The translations under genes and the position numbers were made by a program. Shown in pieces: positions 40,861-49,952 of a stretch of 64,000 nucleotides of DNA. Below the pieces are notes generated by a model, which was given only the letters and a program-made list of their open reading frames with translations, was not told the DNA's origin and searched no databases. Source of the DNA: Spirochaetaceae bacterium (GTDB taxonomy: Bacteria > Myxococcota_A > UBA9160 > UBA4427); contig JACKFD010000002.1 of assembly GCA_020632655.1 (NCBI GenBank), positions 62,001-126,000 on the forward strand, read 5' to 3'. How positions within the stretch are numbered: the first letter of the stretch is position 1; each line of letters opens with the position of its first letter.

Positions 40861-42267
40861 ATGACGGAGCGAAGACTCCTCTACGCGGTCCTCGCGGCTG
40901 CGCTGGTCGTCGGCTTCTTCCTCACACAGTTCCGTGTCCATCCCGACGCCCGCCCGATCGGAACGCCCGAGGATATCGCGAGCCTGCTCGATCGGGAGGA
41001 CGTGAACGTCCTCTTCCTGCTCGTCGACACGCTGCGGGCGGATCGCCTCGGCGCCTACGGCTACGACCGGCCGACGAGTCCGACGATCGATCACCTCGCG
41101 CGCACGGGCGTCCGCTTCGCGAACCATCTCTCGCAGTCGTCCTGGACGAAGACCTCGATGGCGTCGATCTGGACCGCGATGTACCCGAACCGGACGGGCA
41201 TCCTGCGCTTCGACAACGCGCTGCCGGACGGGGCCACGATGCCCGCGGAGATCCTCCGCGACGGGGGCTTCGTGACCGCCGGGATCTGGCGCAACGGCTG
41301 GGTCGCCCCGACCTTCGGCTTCCAGCAGGGGTTCGACGTCTACCACCGCCCGGAGATCGGTGCGTCGATCCACAGCGTACGGCGCGACTCGAAGAATCCC
41401 TACGCGAAGATCGAGGGCTCCGATCAGGACGCGGTCGACGGCGCGATCGAGTTCCTGCGCAGCTACAAGGACGAACGCTTCTTCCTCTACGTGCACTTCA
41501 TGGATGCGCATCAGTACCTGTCGGACGAAGAGTCCGCGATCTTCGGCACGACGTACAGCGACCTCTACGACAACTCCGTCCATTGGACCGACCGGCAGGT
41601 CGCCGCGATCCTCGCGGCCCTCGACCAGTACGGGCTCCGGGACGAGACCCTCGTCGTGATCGCCTCGGACCATGGCGAGGCCTTCCTCGAGCACGGCAAC
41701 GAGGGCCACGCGAAGGACCTGCATCGCGAGGTCGTGCGGACGCCCTGGATCCTGAGCTTCCCCTTCAGCCTCGAAGAGGGGATCGTCGTCGATGCCCAGA
41801 GCGAGAACGTCGATCTCTGGCCGACCGTGCTCGACCTCGTCGGGCAAGGGCGGATGGAGGGCGCCGACGGCCGCTCGCGGGTGCCCGAGATGCTGACGGC
41901 GGCGGGGCTCGAGAGTCCGGAGCCCGTCGGCCCGCCGCGGCCGAGCTTCGCGGAGCTCGACCGGAGCTGGGGCAAGGCGGACCTCGAGTCGAGCCCCTTG
42001 ATCGCGGTCACGACCGGAAACTGGCGCTACATGCGCGGGTTCGGACCAGGCTCAGGTGCCAAGCTCTTCGACCTGACCGCCGACCCGCTCGAGAAGAAGG
42101 ACCTGCTGGCGGAGGTCGGGGCGCCGCTCGACACGGCCGAGTTCGAGGCCGAGGTGGAGGGCTACCTCGACAGTCCGGAGCCGGCCTGGCGGAAGGACGT
42201 CGGTCGAGTGGAGCTCGACGACATGCAGAAGGGACAGCTGCGCGCGATCGGCTACGCGATCGATTGA
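40861..42267 (+). CDS. Membrane-anchored sulfatase-like hydrolase (alkaline-phosphatase superfamily)
   Basis: 468 residues from ATG 40861. An N-terminal helix (LLYAVLAAALVVGFFLTQF) anchors the enzyme facing the periplasm. The metal-site motif NVLFLLVDTLRADRLGAYGY and the distal VVIASDHGEAFLEHGNEGH are in place. At the position where true sulfatases have a Cys or Ser turned into formylglycine (C/S-x-P-x-R), this protein reads SSWTKTSMASIWTAMYP. A formylglycine sulfatase is therefore unlikely. A Thr or Ser nucleophile, as in phosphoethanolamine-transferase or phosphatase relatives, fits better. It is followed after 41 bp by a membrane-anchored helical protein gene, so the two may be an operon. 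Confidence 0.85.
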   Translation: MTERRLLYAVLAAALVVGFFLTQFRVHPDARPIGTPEDIASLLDREDVNVLFLLVDTLRADRLGAYGYDRPTSPTIDHLARTGVRFANHLSQSSWTKTSMASIWTAMYPNRTGILRFDNALPDGATMPAEILRDGGFVTAGIWRNGWVAPTFGFQQGFDVYHRPEIGASIHSVRRDSKNPYAKIEGSDQDAVDGAIEFLRSYKDERFFLYVHFMDAHQYLSDEESAIFGTTYSDLYDNSVHWTDRQVAAILAALDQYGLRDETLVVIASDHGEAFLEHGNEGHAKDLHREVVRTPWILSFPFSLEEGIVVDAQSENVDLWPTVLDLVGQGRMEGADGRSRVPEMLTAAGLESPEPVGPPRPSFAELDRSWGKADLESSPLIAVTTGNWRYMRGFGPGSGAKLFDLTADPLEKKDLLAEVGAPLDTAEFEAEVEGYLDSPEPAWRKDVGRVELDDMQKGQLRAIGYAID

Positions 42268-42308
42268 CGGGCGGGGCGCCGCCCGGACCGCGCGGGGAGT
42301 AGTGGACG

Positions 42309-43502
42309 ATGTCGGGAACGACGAAGGTTCTTTGGGTCGTGTCGCTGATCGTGGCCGTCGCGATCGGCTGGTTCGCCGCGATGGAGGTCGTGCGCGGTCC
42401 CAGCCTGCGTGACGAGCAGGATGCCTACGAGCGCTTCTCGAACGCCTTCACGATCGTCGACGCGATGGACCGGATCGAGACGGTCGGCCGGCTGGTCCGG
42501 AAGCTCACGCCCGAGACCCTGCCCGGGGCCGTGCGCGCGTACAAGGAAGACGTGAAGGACGTCTACAACGAAGACTTCCGGATGCTGCTCTGGTACTGGG
42601 GCAAGACCGATCCCGCCGGCATGCTGATGGAGGTCCAGACCTGGCCGGAGCTGCGGGCGCAGAAGATGGCCGCCGGACAGGCGGTCTACTGGACCGTCAA
42701 GAACGAGGGCTTCCAGCGCGGCCGCGAGCTGCTCGAGTACCTGCCGAATCGGCTGCGGGATCAGGCCCTTCCCTACATCGTGATCGCCCACCTCGAGAAC
42801 GGCGCGCAGGACGGGTACGTCGACGTGATCGATGCCTACAGCTCGCGCGAGGAGCGGGACATCGTCGCGCGAATCGTGGCGGCCAACATGATCAAGATCC
42901 AGGGTCCGGAGGCGCTCGAAAAGTGGGTCGAGGGGCTGCCCGACGGGCCGGGCTCGTCGAACGACATCAAGGCGGTCGCCTTCCGAGCGGCGCAGGACGC
43001 GTTGATGCAGCGGGACGAATTCGAGTTCCTCGAAGCGTGGCTACCGAAGGTGTACGAGCAGCCCTGGGCGAACGCCGGGGGCTGGCGGACGATCGGGGTG
43101 CACCTCGCGAAGCGTGATCCCCTGCGCGCGGTCGCCTGGGCGGAGGGGTTGGCGCCCGAGTACGGCCGCGACGACGTGCTGGCCGCGACGACGACCACGT
43201 TCGCGACGCACGACCGCGACGGGGCGGTCGCGTGGCTGCGTACCCAGGAGCCCTCGCCCGTACTCGACGCCGCGACGTCGAAGCTCGTGATCGAGTTCCA
43301 GGAGCGCAATCCCGAGATCTCCCTCGAGATGCTGGGCCGGCTGCGGACCCCGGAGCGCTTCGAGAGCGCGCATCGCATCCTGAGTCGCGCCTGGTCGAAG
43401 GGCTCCGCCGTCATGCGGGAGGACTTCATGAAGCGGCTCGAGGCGATCCCGCCGCCGGGGGGAGCGCCGGCCCCGGCCGACGAGGCCGAGTCGGCTTCCT
43501 AG
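42309..43502 (+). CDS. Membrane-anchored helical-repeat protein, function unknown
   Basis: 397 residues. An N-terminal membrane segment (VLWVVSLIVAVAIGWFAA) anchors a long soluble part that appears entirely alpha-helical. Weak repeats of 35-40 residues are seen, with Trp/Ala-rich hinges (AVYWTVKNEGFQRGRELLEY, AVAWAEGLAPEYGRDDVLAA, AVAWLRTQEPSPVLDAA). This resembles HEAT- or TPR-like solenoids but matches no family I can name. The C-terminus is Pro/Ala-rich and disordered. It follows the sulfatase-like gene by 41 bp and converges on the TPR lipoprotein gene; a shared bidirectional terminator lies between. A scaffold role at the membrane is a guess. Confidence 0.7.
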   Translation: MSGTTKVLWVVSLIVAVAIGWFAAMEVVRGPSLRDEQDAYERFSNAFTIVDAMDRIETVGRLVRKLTPETLPGAVRAYKEDVKDVYNEDFRMLLWYWGKTDPAGMLMEVQTWPELRAQKMAAGQAVYWTVKNEGFQRGRELLEYLPNRLRDQALPYIVIAHLENGAQDGYVDVIDAYSSREERDIVARIVAANMIKIQGPEALEKWVEGLPDGPGSSNDIKAVAFRAAQDALMQRDEFEFLEAWLPKVYEQPWANAGGWRTIGVHLAKRDPLRAVAWAEGLAPEYGRDDVLAATTTTFATHDRDGAVAWLRTQEPSPVLDAATSKLVIEFQERNPEISLEMLGRLRTPERFESAHRILSRAWSKGSAVMREDFMKRLEAIPPPGGAPAPADEAESAS

Positions 43503-43535
43503 CCGGTCGTTTCTGCCGACGACCTCGTTCTCGAA

Positions 43536-43573
43536 CGATCGGACCGGACGCCGCTCGACATCCGGTCCGATCG
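43536..43573. terminator. Bidirectional terminator between convergent genes
   Basis: A perfect 13-bp inverted repeat: CGATCGGACCGGA (43536-43548) and TCCGGTCCGATCG (43561-43573), with a 12-base loop. It lies exactly between the stops of the rightward gene (43502) and the leftward gene (43576) and so can serve both strands. No U-run is evident. Confidence 0.65.
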
Positions 43574-43575
43574 CG

Positions 43576-45846
43576 TCAGCCCTGCGCGCCCGCGATGCGC
43601 TTCAGGTACTCCACGGTCTCGGGGCGGTGGTCGAAGAGCGAGGCGCGCACGGCGAGATCCTTCCGCTCGGTGTCGCCGAGCGCACTCGAGCCGGTGCCGG
43701 TCTCGTAGCACTGCAGCAGCAGCCACGCGGCGCGCCCGTTGCGCGGATCTTCCGAGAGGACACCGCGCAGTCGCTCGCGCGCCGCGTCGAGCTCCCCGGC
43801 ATCGAGTTCGAGACGGCCTAGCGCGACCGAGGCCGTCGTGTGCGGGATGTCGTTGTCGCTCTCTTCGACTGCTTCGAGCGGGACTGCCTTCTCGTAGAGC
43901 GCGCGCGCCGCCTCCTTGTCACCAGCCGCCTCCGCGAGTCGCGCGAGCTTGAGCCAGGGTGCGGCATCCGTCGGATCCCCCCGGCCTGCGGCCTCGAGAT
44001 CCGCCCGCGCCGCCGCGATGTCCCCGAGTGCTTCGTGCACGGAGGCACGCAGCATCAACAGATCCGGTGAGCCGGGCGAGCGTTCGAGCGCCTGGCCGAC
44101 GATCCCGAGCGCCTCCTGCTCACGGTCGAGGGCGACGAGCAGATGCATCCGAGCCTCGAGGGCCTCGAAGTGCACGGGGGCGAGGAAGTCGAACTTCGTC
44201 TTGTCGAGGGCGGCGAGGGCAGCCTCGGGCCCCTCCGTCTTCTCGAGCTGACCCGCGAGCAGCGCAGCCGCGCGACCCGACTGGCCCGGGATGCGCGAGA
44301 GCTGGTTCAGCATGCGTCCCGCCAGCTCGGCCGATCCCGTGTCCCAGCCGAACCGGATCACCCGCTCCATGACCTTCGGATCGCTCGGGTATTTGTCGGC
44401 GAGTCGCGCCAACAGGAAGTGCACGCCCTTCACGTCGCCGAGCGCCTGCTGAAGACCGGCCAGGGCCATCGAGCTCTCGTAGTGCGGTGTGTCGAGGCGA
44501 GCGCCCTCGCGGTAGTGCGCCGCAGCCTTCGCCCACTCACCCTTCTTCTCGTAGGCCCGCGCTGCCAGGAATCGGGCGTCGGGATTGTCGGGCCAGAGCC
44601 GGATGCCTTCCTCGAAGTGCTCGATCGCGCGATCGACGTCGCCACGGGCGTAGGCGATGCGCGCGCCGATCAGCGCGCGATGGGCTGGGACCTCGAGCTG
44701 GTCGAGGATGCGTTCGGCCTCGTCGAGGCGGCCGAGGGCCAGCAGGAAGTCGGCCCGCGTGAAGAGGCGATCCTCGCGCTTCGTCGGGTCGGCGGCGATC
44801 ACGCGATCGAGCGCGCCGAGCGCCTGCTCGATGTCGCCCTCGGTCGCGTAGAGGTCGGTCAGGGCGGCCCAGGCGTCGGGCTGGGTCTCCGTCGCCTGCA
44901 GCAGCAGGCCCTCGGCCTCGGCCTTGCGGCCCATCGCCTGGAGGCGGTCGACGTACTGCACGCGCAGGTCGAGTCGCTCGGGCTCGTACTCGAAGCGACG
45001 CTTCAGAACGTCGAGCGAGCGCTCGGGCTCGCCGATCTCGTCGAAGAAGGCGATCGCGGCGCGGGAGAGGACCGGATAGATCGTCTCGTCGGCGTCGAGG
45101 CAGGCCTCGAATGCCTTCTTGGCGCCCTCGAGGTCGCCGCGCTCGTAGGTGAAGGTCGCCGTGCCCGCGCAGACGCGGGCGGCGTTCTCGGGATCGGTCT
45201 CGCGCATCTCGTCCGCCTGCGCGGACAGCTTCGCGAGCAGGGCCTCCGCCTCGGCCTCGCGCTCGAGACCGAGCAGCGCGTCCAGGCGCAGAAGGTCGAC
45301 CCGGGCCGGGTCGAGTCCGAGGGCCTCGGCGCGGTCGAGATCTTCGAGGGCGCGCTCCTCCATGTTCTCGCGGAGATTCGCCTCGATCCGGATCAGCAGG
45401 GCGTCCTTGTTCTCGGCATCCGCGTCGAGCACCCGCGTCGCCGTCTGGATCGCGTCGGCGGCACTGCCGGCCCAGACCTGGGCGCGCGCCAGCAGCAGTC
45501 CCGCCGGCACGAGATGGTCGGGGTCGCGCATGGCGCGGGAGAGGGGCCAGACCGCCAGGCTCGGCTGCCCGGCCGCGATCAACGCCTCGCCGTAGTGCAT
45601 CTGGATGTCCGGATCGTCGGGATTCGCATCCACGAGGGCGCGCATCTTCTCGAGGCCTTCGGCGAAGCGTCGCTCGGCCATCAGGCTGCGTGCCTCCTCG
45701 TAGACCTGCTCCGCTTCCATCGGCTCGGGCTCCTGACATGCAGTCAGGAACGTGCAAGCGATGGCCGAAGCCACCACCCAGCCAACGCGTCCTGCCCGGC
45801 GCGTCGTGCGCAAGTCGAGGCGCTTCTGATGGGTCGTGATCGTCAA
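43576..45846 (-). CDS. TPR-repeat lipoprotein
   Basis: 756 residues from TTG 45846, which has GGAGG 6 bases upstream; TTG 45867 is in frame but weaker. A lipoprotein signal is present (VVASAIACTFLTAC), so the mature protein starts at the Cys of LTAC. The rest consists of about 16-18 tetratricopeptide-type units: EGLEKMRALVDANPDDPDIQ, EEGIRLWPDNPDARFLAARA, ALERSPGSPDLLMLRASVHE and others. It is likely an outer-membrane-attached assembly scaffold. Its size and layout resemble PrsT-type TPR lipoproteins seen with PEP-CTERM systems, but the window has no exosortase genes to support that. It is divergent from the TonB-dependent receptor gene, sharing a 250-bp intergenic region. Confidence 0.85.
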   Translation of the reverse strand: MTITTHQKRLDLRTTRRAGRVGWVVASAIACTFLTACQEPEPMEAEQVYEEARSLMAERRFAEGLEKMRALVDANPDDPDIQMHYGEALIAAGQPSLAVWPLSRAMRDPDHLVPAGLLLARAQVWAGSAADAIQTATRVLDADAENKDALLIRIEANLRENMEERALEDLDRAEALGLDPARVDLLRLDALLGLEREAEAEALLAKLSAQADEMRETDPENAARVCAGTATFTYERGDLEGAKKAFEACLDADETIYPVLSRAAIAFFDEIGEPERSLDVLKRRFEYEPERLDLRVQYVDRLQAMGRKAEAEGLLLQATETQPDAWAALTDLYATEGDIEQALGALDRVIAADPTKREDRLFTRADFLLALGRLDEAERILDQLEVPAHRALIGARIAYARGDVDRAIEHFEEGIRLWPDNPDARFLAARAYEKKGEWAKAAAHYREGARLDTPHYESSMALAGLQQALGDVKGVHFLLARLADKYPSDPKVMERVIRFGWDTGSAELAGRMLNQLSRIPGQSGRAAALLAGQLEKTEGPEAALAALDKTKFDFLAPVHFEALEARMHLLVALDREQEALGIVGQALERSPGSPDLLMLRASVHEALGDIAAARADLEAAGRGDPTDAAPWLKLARLAEAAGDKEAARALYEKAVPLEAVEESDNDIPHTTASVALGRLELDAGELDAARERLRGVLSEDPRNGRAAWLLLQCYETGTGSSALGDTERKDLAVRASLFDHRPETVEYLKRIAGAQG

Positions 45847-45930
45847 TGGCAACCTCCGCGCCGGCAAAGCCGGCGAGAACTGGATGGTCTCATCGGGTGG
45901 AGCGTCCCGACGTCGATGGGATCTTTGCTC

Positions 45931-45960
45931 TGGACGGCTGAAATTTCACGCTGCTAGGAT
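45931..45960 (+). promoter_or_regulatory. Predicted promoter for the TonB-dependent receptor gene
   Basis: TGGACG (45931-45936), 18-bp spacer, TAGGAT (45955-45960). The same -10 with the same 18-bp spacing and the extension TAGGATGGC occurs upstream of the PEP-CTERM gene at 49953. Matching to the E. coli sigma-70 pattern is partial (4/6 in each box), so this is a prediction only. Confidence 0.3.
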
Positions 45961-46099
45961 GGCGCCGGTCCAAAGTCCCCCCTCTGCCGCTCGCTCCCGG
46001 TCGCAGGATCCCGGTCCTCGACGAGCGATCCATGCGGCTCCGGTCGTCTGGGTGGTCGAATTGTCTATCGCGTGCTGCCTGAAAAGCGAGGGTCCCGCC

Positions 46100-48565
46100 G
46101 TGTCCGCGGAGCGGGTGAGGGAACGCATCGCCACTCGGACTCGCCGAGTCGCGTGCCTGATGCTCGCGATCGTCGCGATCGCGGCGGGTGCGCCGACGCC
46201 CGGACACGCGCAGGGCGGGGGAGATCCCTGGGCCGGCGTCGAGGAGATGGTCGTGACGGGCAGCGGCGGTGTCGCCGCCCTCGTGGAGGCGCCCACCTCG
46301 GTCGCCGCCTTCGACGACGCCGAGCTCTCGAAGATCGGCGCGCTCAACATCAGCGACCTCGCCGAGTACACGCCGAACCTCGAAATCAACTCCCCCTACG
46401 CCGCCTCGAATCCCCAGCTCTTCATCCGCGGCGTCGGCCTCCAGGACAGCAACTCCAACGCGTCTTCCGCGGTCGCCGTCGTCGTCGACAACGTCTACAT
46501 CAACTCGCCGGCCGGCCAGCTCTCCTCGCTCTTCGACGTCGAGTCGGTGGAGGTACTGCGCGGTCCCCAGGGCGCGATCTACGGCCGCAATGCCTCGGCC
46601 GGTGTCGTGCGGGTGAATACGCGGCGGCCGGTCCACGAGGTGAAGGCCGGTGCGAACGCCACCTACGGCCGCTTCAATCAGTTCGAGATCGACGGCTTCC
46701 TGAACGTGCCCCTCGTGCAGGACCTGCTCGCGACGCGCTTCGCCTTCAAGTACGTGACGCGGGATCCGCTTGGCGAGAACCGATGCTTCGCCGATCGCGA
46801 CAACCCCTTCCCCACGGCCAACGCGTTCCTCATCGGGACGAAGTGCTTCGACGGCATGGTGCGCGCGCGGCGTCGTGGCGGCACTCTGAACTCGCCCTTC
46901 CCGCGGCCGCCCGAGGAGACCCACAACCGCAAGAACTGGTTCGCGCGATGGTCCTTCCTGCTCGAGCCCTCGGAGGAGCTGAACTTCTTCCTCCACTTCC
47001 ACGGCGGCCAGAACCTCGGTATGGCCCCTCAGTTCCAGAATCGGGGGACCAAAGCGGCTCCCGGATTCCTGCCAGACATCACGGTGTCGTCGAACAACTA
47101 CCTCGACTTCGACACCTGCCATCGGACCGACGCGAACGGCAACTGCATCCGCAATGATCGGTTCGCCGGCGCCGGCGACCCCTTCAGTGGCGACTACAGC
47201 GTCGGTGGCCACGAGCGGTTGACGCTTGGGGGTGTCACGCTCAACTCGAGCTGGACGACGGGTGCCTGGACCCTTACGAATGTGACTGATGCCGAATACG
47301 CCGACCGCGAGGTCGTGATCGACTTCGATGCATCGCCCTACATTCAGGCCGACGCCTTCGTGACCGACGAGTCGTGGCAGTTCTTCGACGACGCGAAGCT
47401 CGTCTGGGACAACGACACGGGCTTCATCGTGAAGATGGGCGCCCAGTTCTTCTACGAAGAGCTCAAGGCGGACAACAACTTCTGGAACACGCCACGATCG
47501 AATCTCGCGCAGCAGCTCGAGCAGAAGACGATCGCCGCCGCGGGCTTCGGTTACGTCGAGTGGGAGCTGACCGAGAACCTGATCCTCGAAGGCGGTGCTC
47601 GGGCCAACTACGAGCGGAAGAACTTCACGATCTCCTCGGCCTACCGTCTCCAGCAACAAGACGTCTTCGGCGATCCGGTTTCGGGGGCCGGGTTCGATAA
47701 TCGACGTGCGCTCGCAGAGCAGGTCCGTCCGTCGGGCGAAGTGATCCTGCGCTACGAGCCGACCGACGACATCAAGTTCTACGGGCGCTTCACCCGCGGC
47801 TACAAGGGGCAGCACTTCAACGGAAGTGCGCTGACCTCCGCGCAGCCCATCAATCCCGTCAAGCCCGAGTTCGTGAATGCGTTCGAGGTCGGCTGGGCGC
47901 TGAGCGCGCTCGACGGGATCCTCAGCTGGAACGGGGCTGGCTTCTACTACGACTACGAGAACCAGCAGGTCTATCAGCTTCAGGACGCCGAGGGCGTGAG
48001 CGTCCCGGTCTCCGTGCTCGTGAATGCCGAGGACTCTCGGCTGATCGGCATGGAGAGCGACGTGACCGTCGCCTGGGAAGGCATCCGCTGGTGGAATTCG
48101 GTCGGTTTCATCTTCAGCGAGTACAGCGACTTCCGACGGGTCATCGAGAACGTCCAGGTCTCACCGAATGGCGACATCTCGATCAGCCAGGACATCGAGA
48201 ACTTCTCGGGCAACCAGCTCGTGAACGCCCCGGAGTTCACCCTCGTCGGCTACATCCAGTACGACTGGGACATCATCGGCGGCTGGGGCACCCTCACCCC
48301 CCGCTTCGACTACCGGTACAAGAGTCAGGTCTTCTTCACGCCGGAGAACGACTCGCGGATCGGCGCGGACCCCAGATGGATCTTCGATGCCCGCCTCGAC
48401 TACAAGACTCCGTCGGGCAACATCGCCCTCGGCGTATGGATCCGGAACCTGACGGACGAGTTCTACCCCATCACGGCCTACGATCGGAAGAAGGGCATTT
48501 CCTCGATCGTCTACGTCGTGTCCGAGCCGCGCACCTACGGCGTGAGCCTGTCGTATCTCTTCTGA
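46100..48565 (+). CDS. TonB-dependent outer-membrane receptor
   Basis: 821 residues from GTG 46100, with GAGGG 7 bases upstream. A signal peptide is seen (LMLAIVAIAAGAPTPGHAQ). A TonB-box-like segment (EEMVVTGSGG) is followed by the plug domain (AELSKIGALNISDLAEYTPN, QLFIRGVGLQDSN, VESVEVLRGPQGAIYGRNAS). The 22-strand barrel ends in the classic SLSYLF, with the terminal Phe needed for BAM-dependent insertion. The plug type resembles the large family of siderophore/vitamin/glycan receptors of Sphingomonas-like and marine bacteria. The ligand is not known. The next gene encodes a small outer-membrane beta-barrel. No TonB or ExbBD genes are nearby. Confidence 0.92.
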   Translation: MSAERVRERIATRTRRVACLMLAIVAIAAGAPTPGHAQGGGDPWAGVEEMVVTGSGGVAALVEAPTSVAAFDDAELSKIGALNISDLAEYTPNLEINSPYAASNPQLFIRGVGLQDSNSNASSAVAVVVDNVYINSPAGQLSSLFDVESVEVLRGPQGAIYGRNASAGVVRVNTRRPVHEVKAGANATYGRFNQFEIDGFLNVPLVQDLLATRFAFKYVTRDPLGENRCFADRDNPFPTANAFLIGTKCFDGMVRARRRGGTLNSPFPRPPEETHNRKNWFARWSFLLEPSEELNFFLHFHGGQNLGMAPQFQNRGTKAAPGFLPDITVSSNNYLDFDTCHRTDANGNCIRNDRFAGAGDPFSGDYSVGGHERLTLGGVTLNSSWTTGAWTLTNVTDAEYADREVVIDFDASPYIQADAFVTDESWQFFDDAKLVWDNDTGFIVKMGAQFFYEELKADNNFWNTPRSNLAQQLEQKTIAAAGFGYVEWELTENLILEGGARANYERKNFTISSAYRLQQQDVFGDPVSGAGFDNRRALAEQVRPSGEVILRYEPTDDIKFYGRFTRGYKGQHFNGSALTSAQPINPVKPEFVNAFEVGWALSALDGILSWNGAGFYYDYENQQVYQLQDAEGVSVPVSVLVNAEDSRLIGMESDVTVAWEGIRWWNSVGFIFSEYSDFRRVIENVQVSPNGDISISQDIENFSGNQLVNAPEFTLVGYIQYDWDIIGGWGTLTPRFDYRYKSQVFFTPENDSRIGADPRWIFDARLDYKTPSGNIALGVWIRNLTDEFYPITAYDRKKGISSIVYVVSEPRTYGVSLSYLF

Positions 48566-48613
48566 GTCCCGGGGAATCGAGAAGCAATGATCGTGCGTGA
48601 CCGGGAAGGATCG

Positions 48614-49441
48614 ATGGCAGGACGACGGGCTCGGCGCAGGCTCGGTTTGATCGGCTGTGTGCTCGGCGGCCTCGTGATCGGTACGAGCTCCGCCTCGGCG
48701 GCGGACGGATCCGACGGCGAGGTTTGGCACGGCTTTTCGCTCTTCGCGGACGCCGGGCCCCACGTCATCGTCCAGCGGGCGAAGGGTTCCGCGGGCTCCA
48801 GCTTCGGAGTCTCCGGGGAGCAAGCCAACATCGTCACGAACATGAACTTCCGGCTGGGGGGGGGCATCAAGGGGCCCACCCTCGAGTTCATCCCGGGCCG
48901 GCCGCGTGCCGTCGTCTGGGCCGCCGCCCTCTTGCCGCTCAACGAATCGAGCACGATCGGGACGGCGTTCATCGAGGGGGACGACCCGAACGTCGAACGA
49001 ATCGAGCTCACGAAGTTCACGATCGAGTACAAGACCTCCGCGCTCGCAGGCGTCGGTCTCGAGTTCGAGATCCCCGTCCTGGACTCGGAGATCCACGTCA
49101 CGCCGGCGGTCGAGATGCTCCACCTCGAGGGTCGCTACACGGGTGAAATCGCGCTCGACTCGAATTTCGGCGGTGTGCAGACCAACTTCGCCGTTCGCCG
49201 GAAGACGGAGACGACCCAGCACTTCGTGGGACCGACACTCCGCGTTGCGACGCCGACCTTCGTGTTCAGGGACGCGGTCGCGATCGACTTCTCCCTCGAT
49301 ACGAGCCTGCTGGTCGACGTGGCGGGCACCCGCGAGACCTTCGGCGGCGTAGGCGAGAACGGCGGGACGGGTCGTTTCTCCATGGAAACGGGATCCGGGG
49401 TCATCCAGGTCGGGCTCTCCTTGCAGGTCCGCTGGCCCTGA
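48614..49441 (+). CDS. Predicted outer-membrane beta-barrel protein
   Basis: 275 residues from ATG 48614, preceded by GGGAAGGATCG. A signal peptide ends at ASA (VLGGLVIGTSSASAADG). The mature part alternates polar and apolar residues in about 12 strands (RLGGGIKGPTLEFI, TKFTIEYKTSALAGVGLEFE, IHVTPAVEMLHLEGRY) and ends GVIQVGLSLQVRWP. This supports a barrel of moderate size with unknown function. It follows the TonB receptor by 48 bp and could be its co-transcribed partner, for instance in substrate binding. Confidence 0.7.
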   Translation: MAGRRARRRLGLIGCVLGGLVIGTSSASAADGSDGEVWHGFSLFADAGPHVIVQRAKGSAGSSFGVSGEQANIVTNMNFRLGGGIKGPTLEFIPGRPRAVVWAAALLPLNESSTIGTAFIEGDDPNVERIELTKFTIEYKTSALAGVGLEFEIPVLDSEIHVTPAVEMLHLEGRYTGEIALDSNFGGVQTNFAVRRKTETTQHFVGPTLRVATPTFVFRDAVAIDFSLDTSLLVDVAGTRETFGGVGENGGTGRFSMETGSGVIQVGLSLQVRWP

Positions 49442-49952
49442 AATCGGCTCCTGCTGCGGCCTCGCGAGCGGACCCGCCGGCACGAGCGAGCGAGCCCCGC
49501 GCCGGAAGCTGTCGAGCCTAGATCCCCGGCGGGGCGGGGCGTCGCCTGCGATGGAGGAAGGGCCGTCTCCCGAGTCGTTGACGAGCGAGATTTCCCTTGA
49601 GGGAGAGAGGGCCCCTTGGGGCGCTGATATATGAGATCGTGACCCCGAGATTTTTCTTGAGTCCGGTTTCCCGCTGCGAGTAGGATGGCCGTGTCGCGAA
49701 TCCCTCGGACGTTCGGGGTCACGAACCATCGGTCCAGGTCCACACACTGGCTACCGGAAATGGATCGAGAGCCCAGCGCCGGCGACGGAACGGACGAGGG
49801 GTCGAGCCTGTGGCGGCAGTCGAATCGAGCTCGAAACGAGACGGGCTGTCCGCGCAGAGGCCGCAGAGGCATAGAGAGATTGGCTGGATTGATAGGTCGA
49901 TAGGCCCGGTTCACGGCGCCAAGGTTGAGTCGGGCCGCCGACTCGTACGGAG
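49442..49952. promoter_or_regulatory. Long upstream region of the PEP-CTERM gene with repeated block
   Basis: 510 bp without a gene. Two near-identical 16-mers, CGAGATTTCCCTTGAG (49586-49601) and CGAGATTTTTCTTGAG (49646-49661), lie 60 bp apart, about six helical turns. The second contains a -35-like TTGAGT (49657-49662), spaced 18 bp from TAGGAT (49681-49686). The arrangement suggests two binding sites for one regulator or sigma factor. The 5' leader after it would be about 270 nt, unusually long; it has no recognised riboswitch. Confidence 0.4.

Noticed and set aside
43576..45846. Firm naming of the TPR lipoprotein as PrsT
   Set aside because: Only size, lipobox and repeats match; the exosortase/EPS genes that accompany PrsT are not present here.
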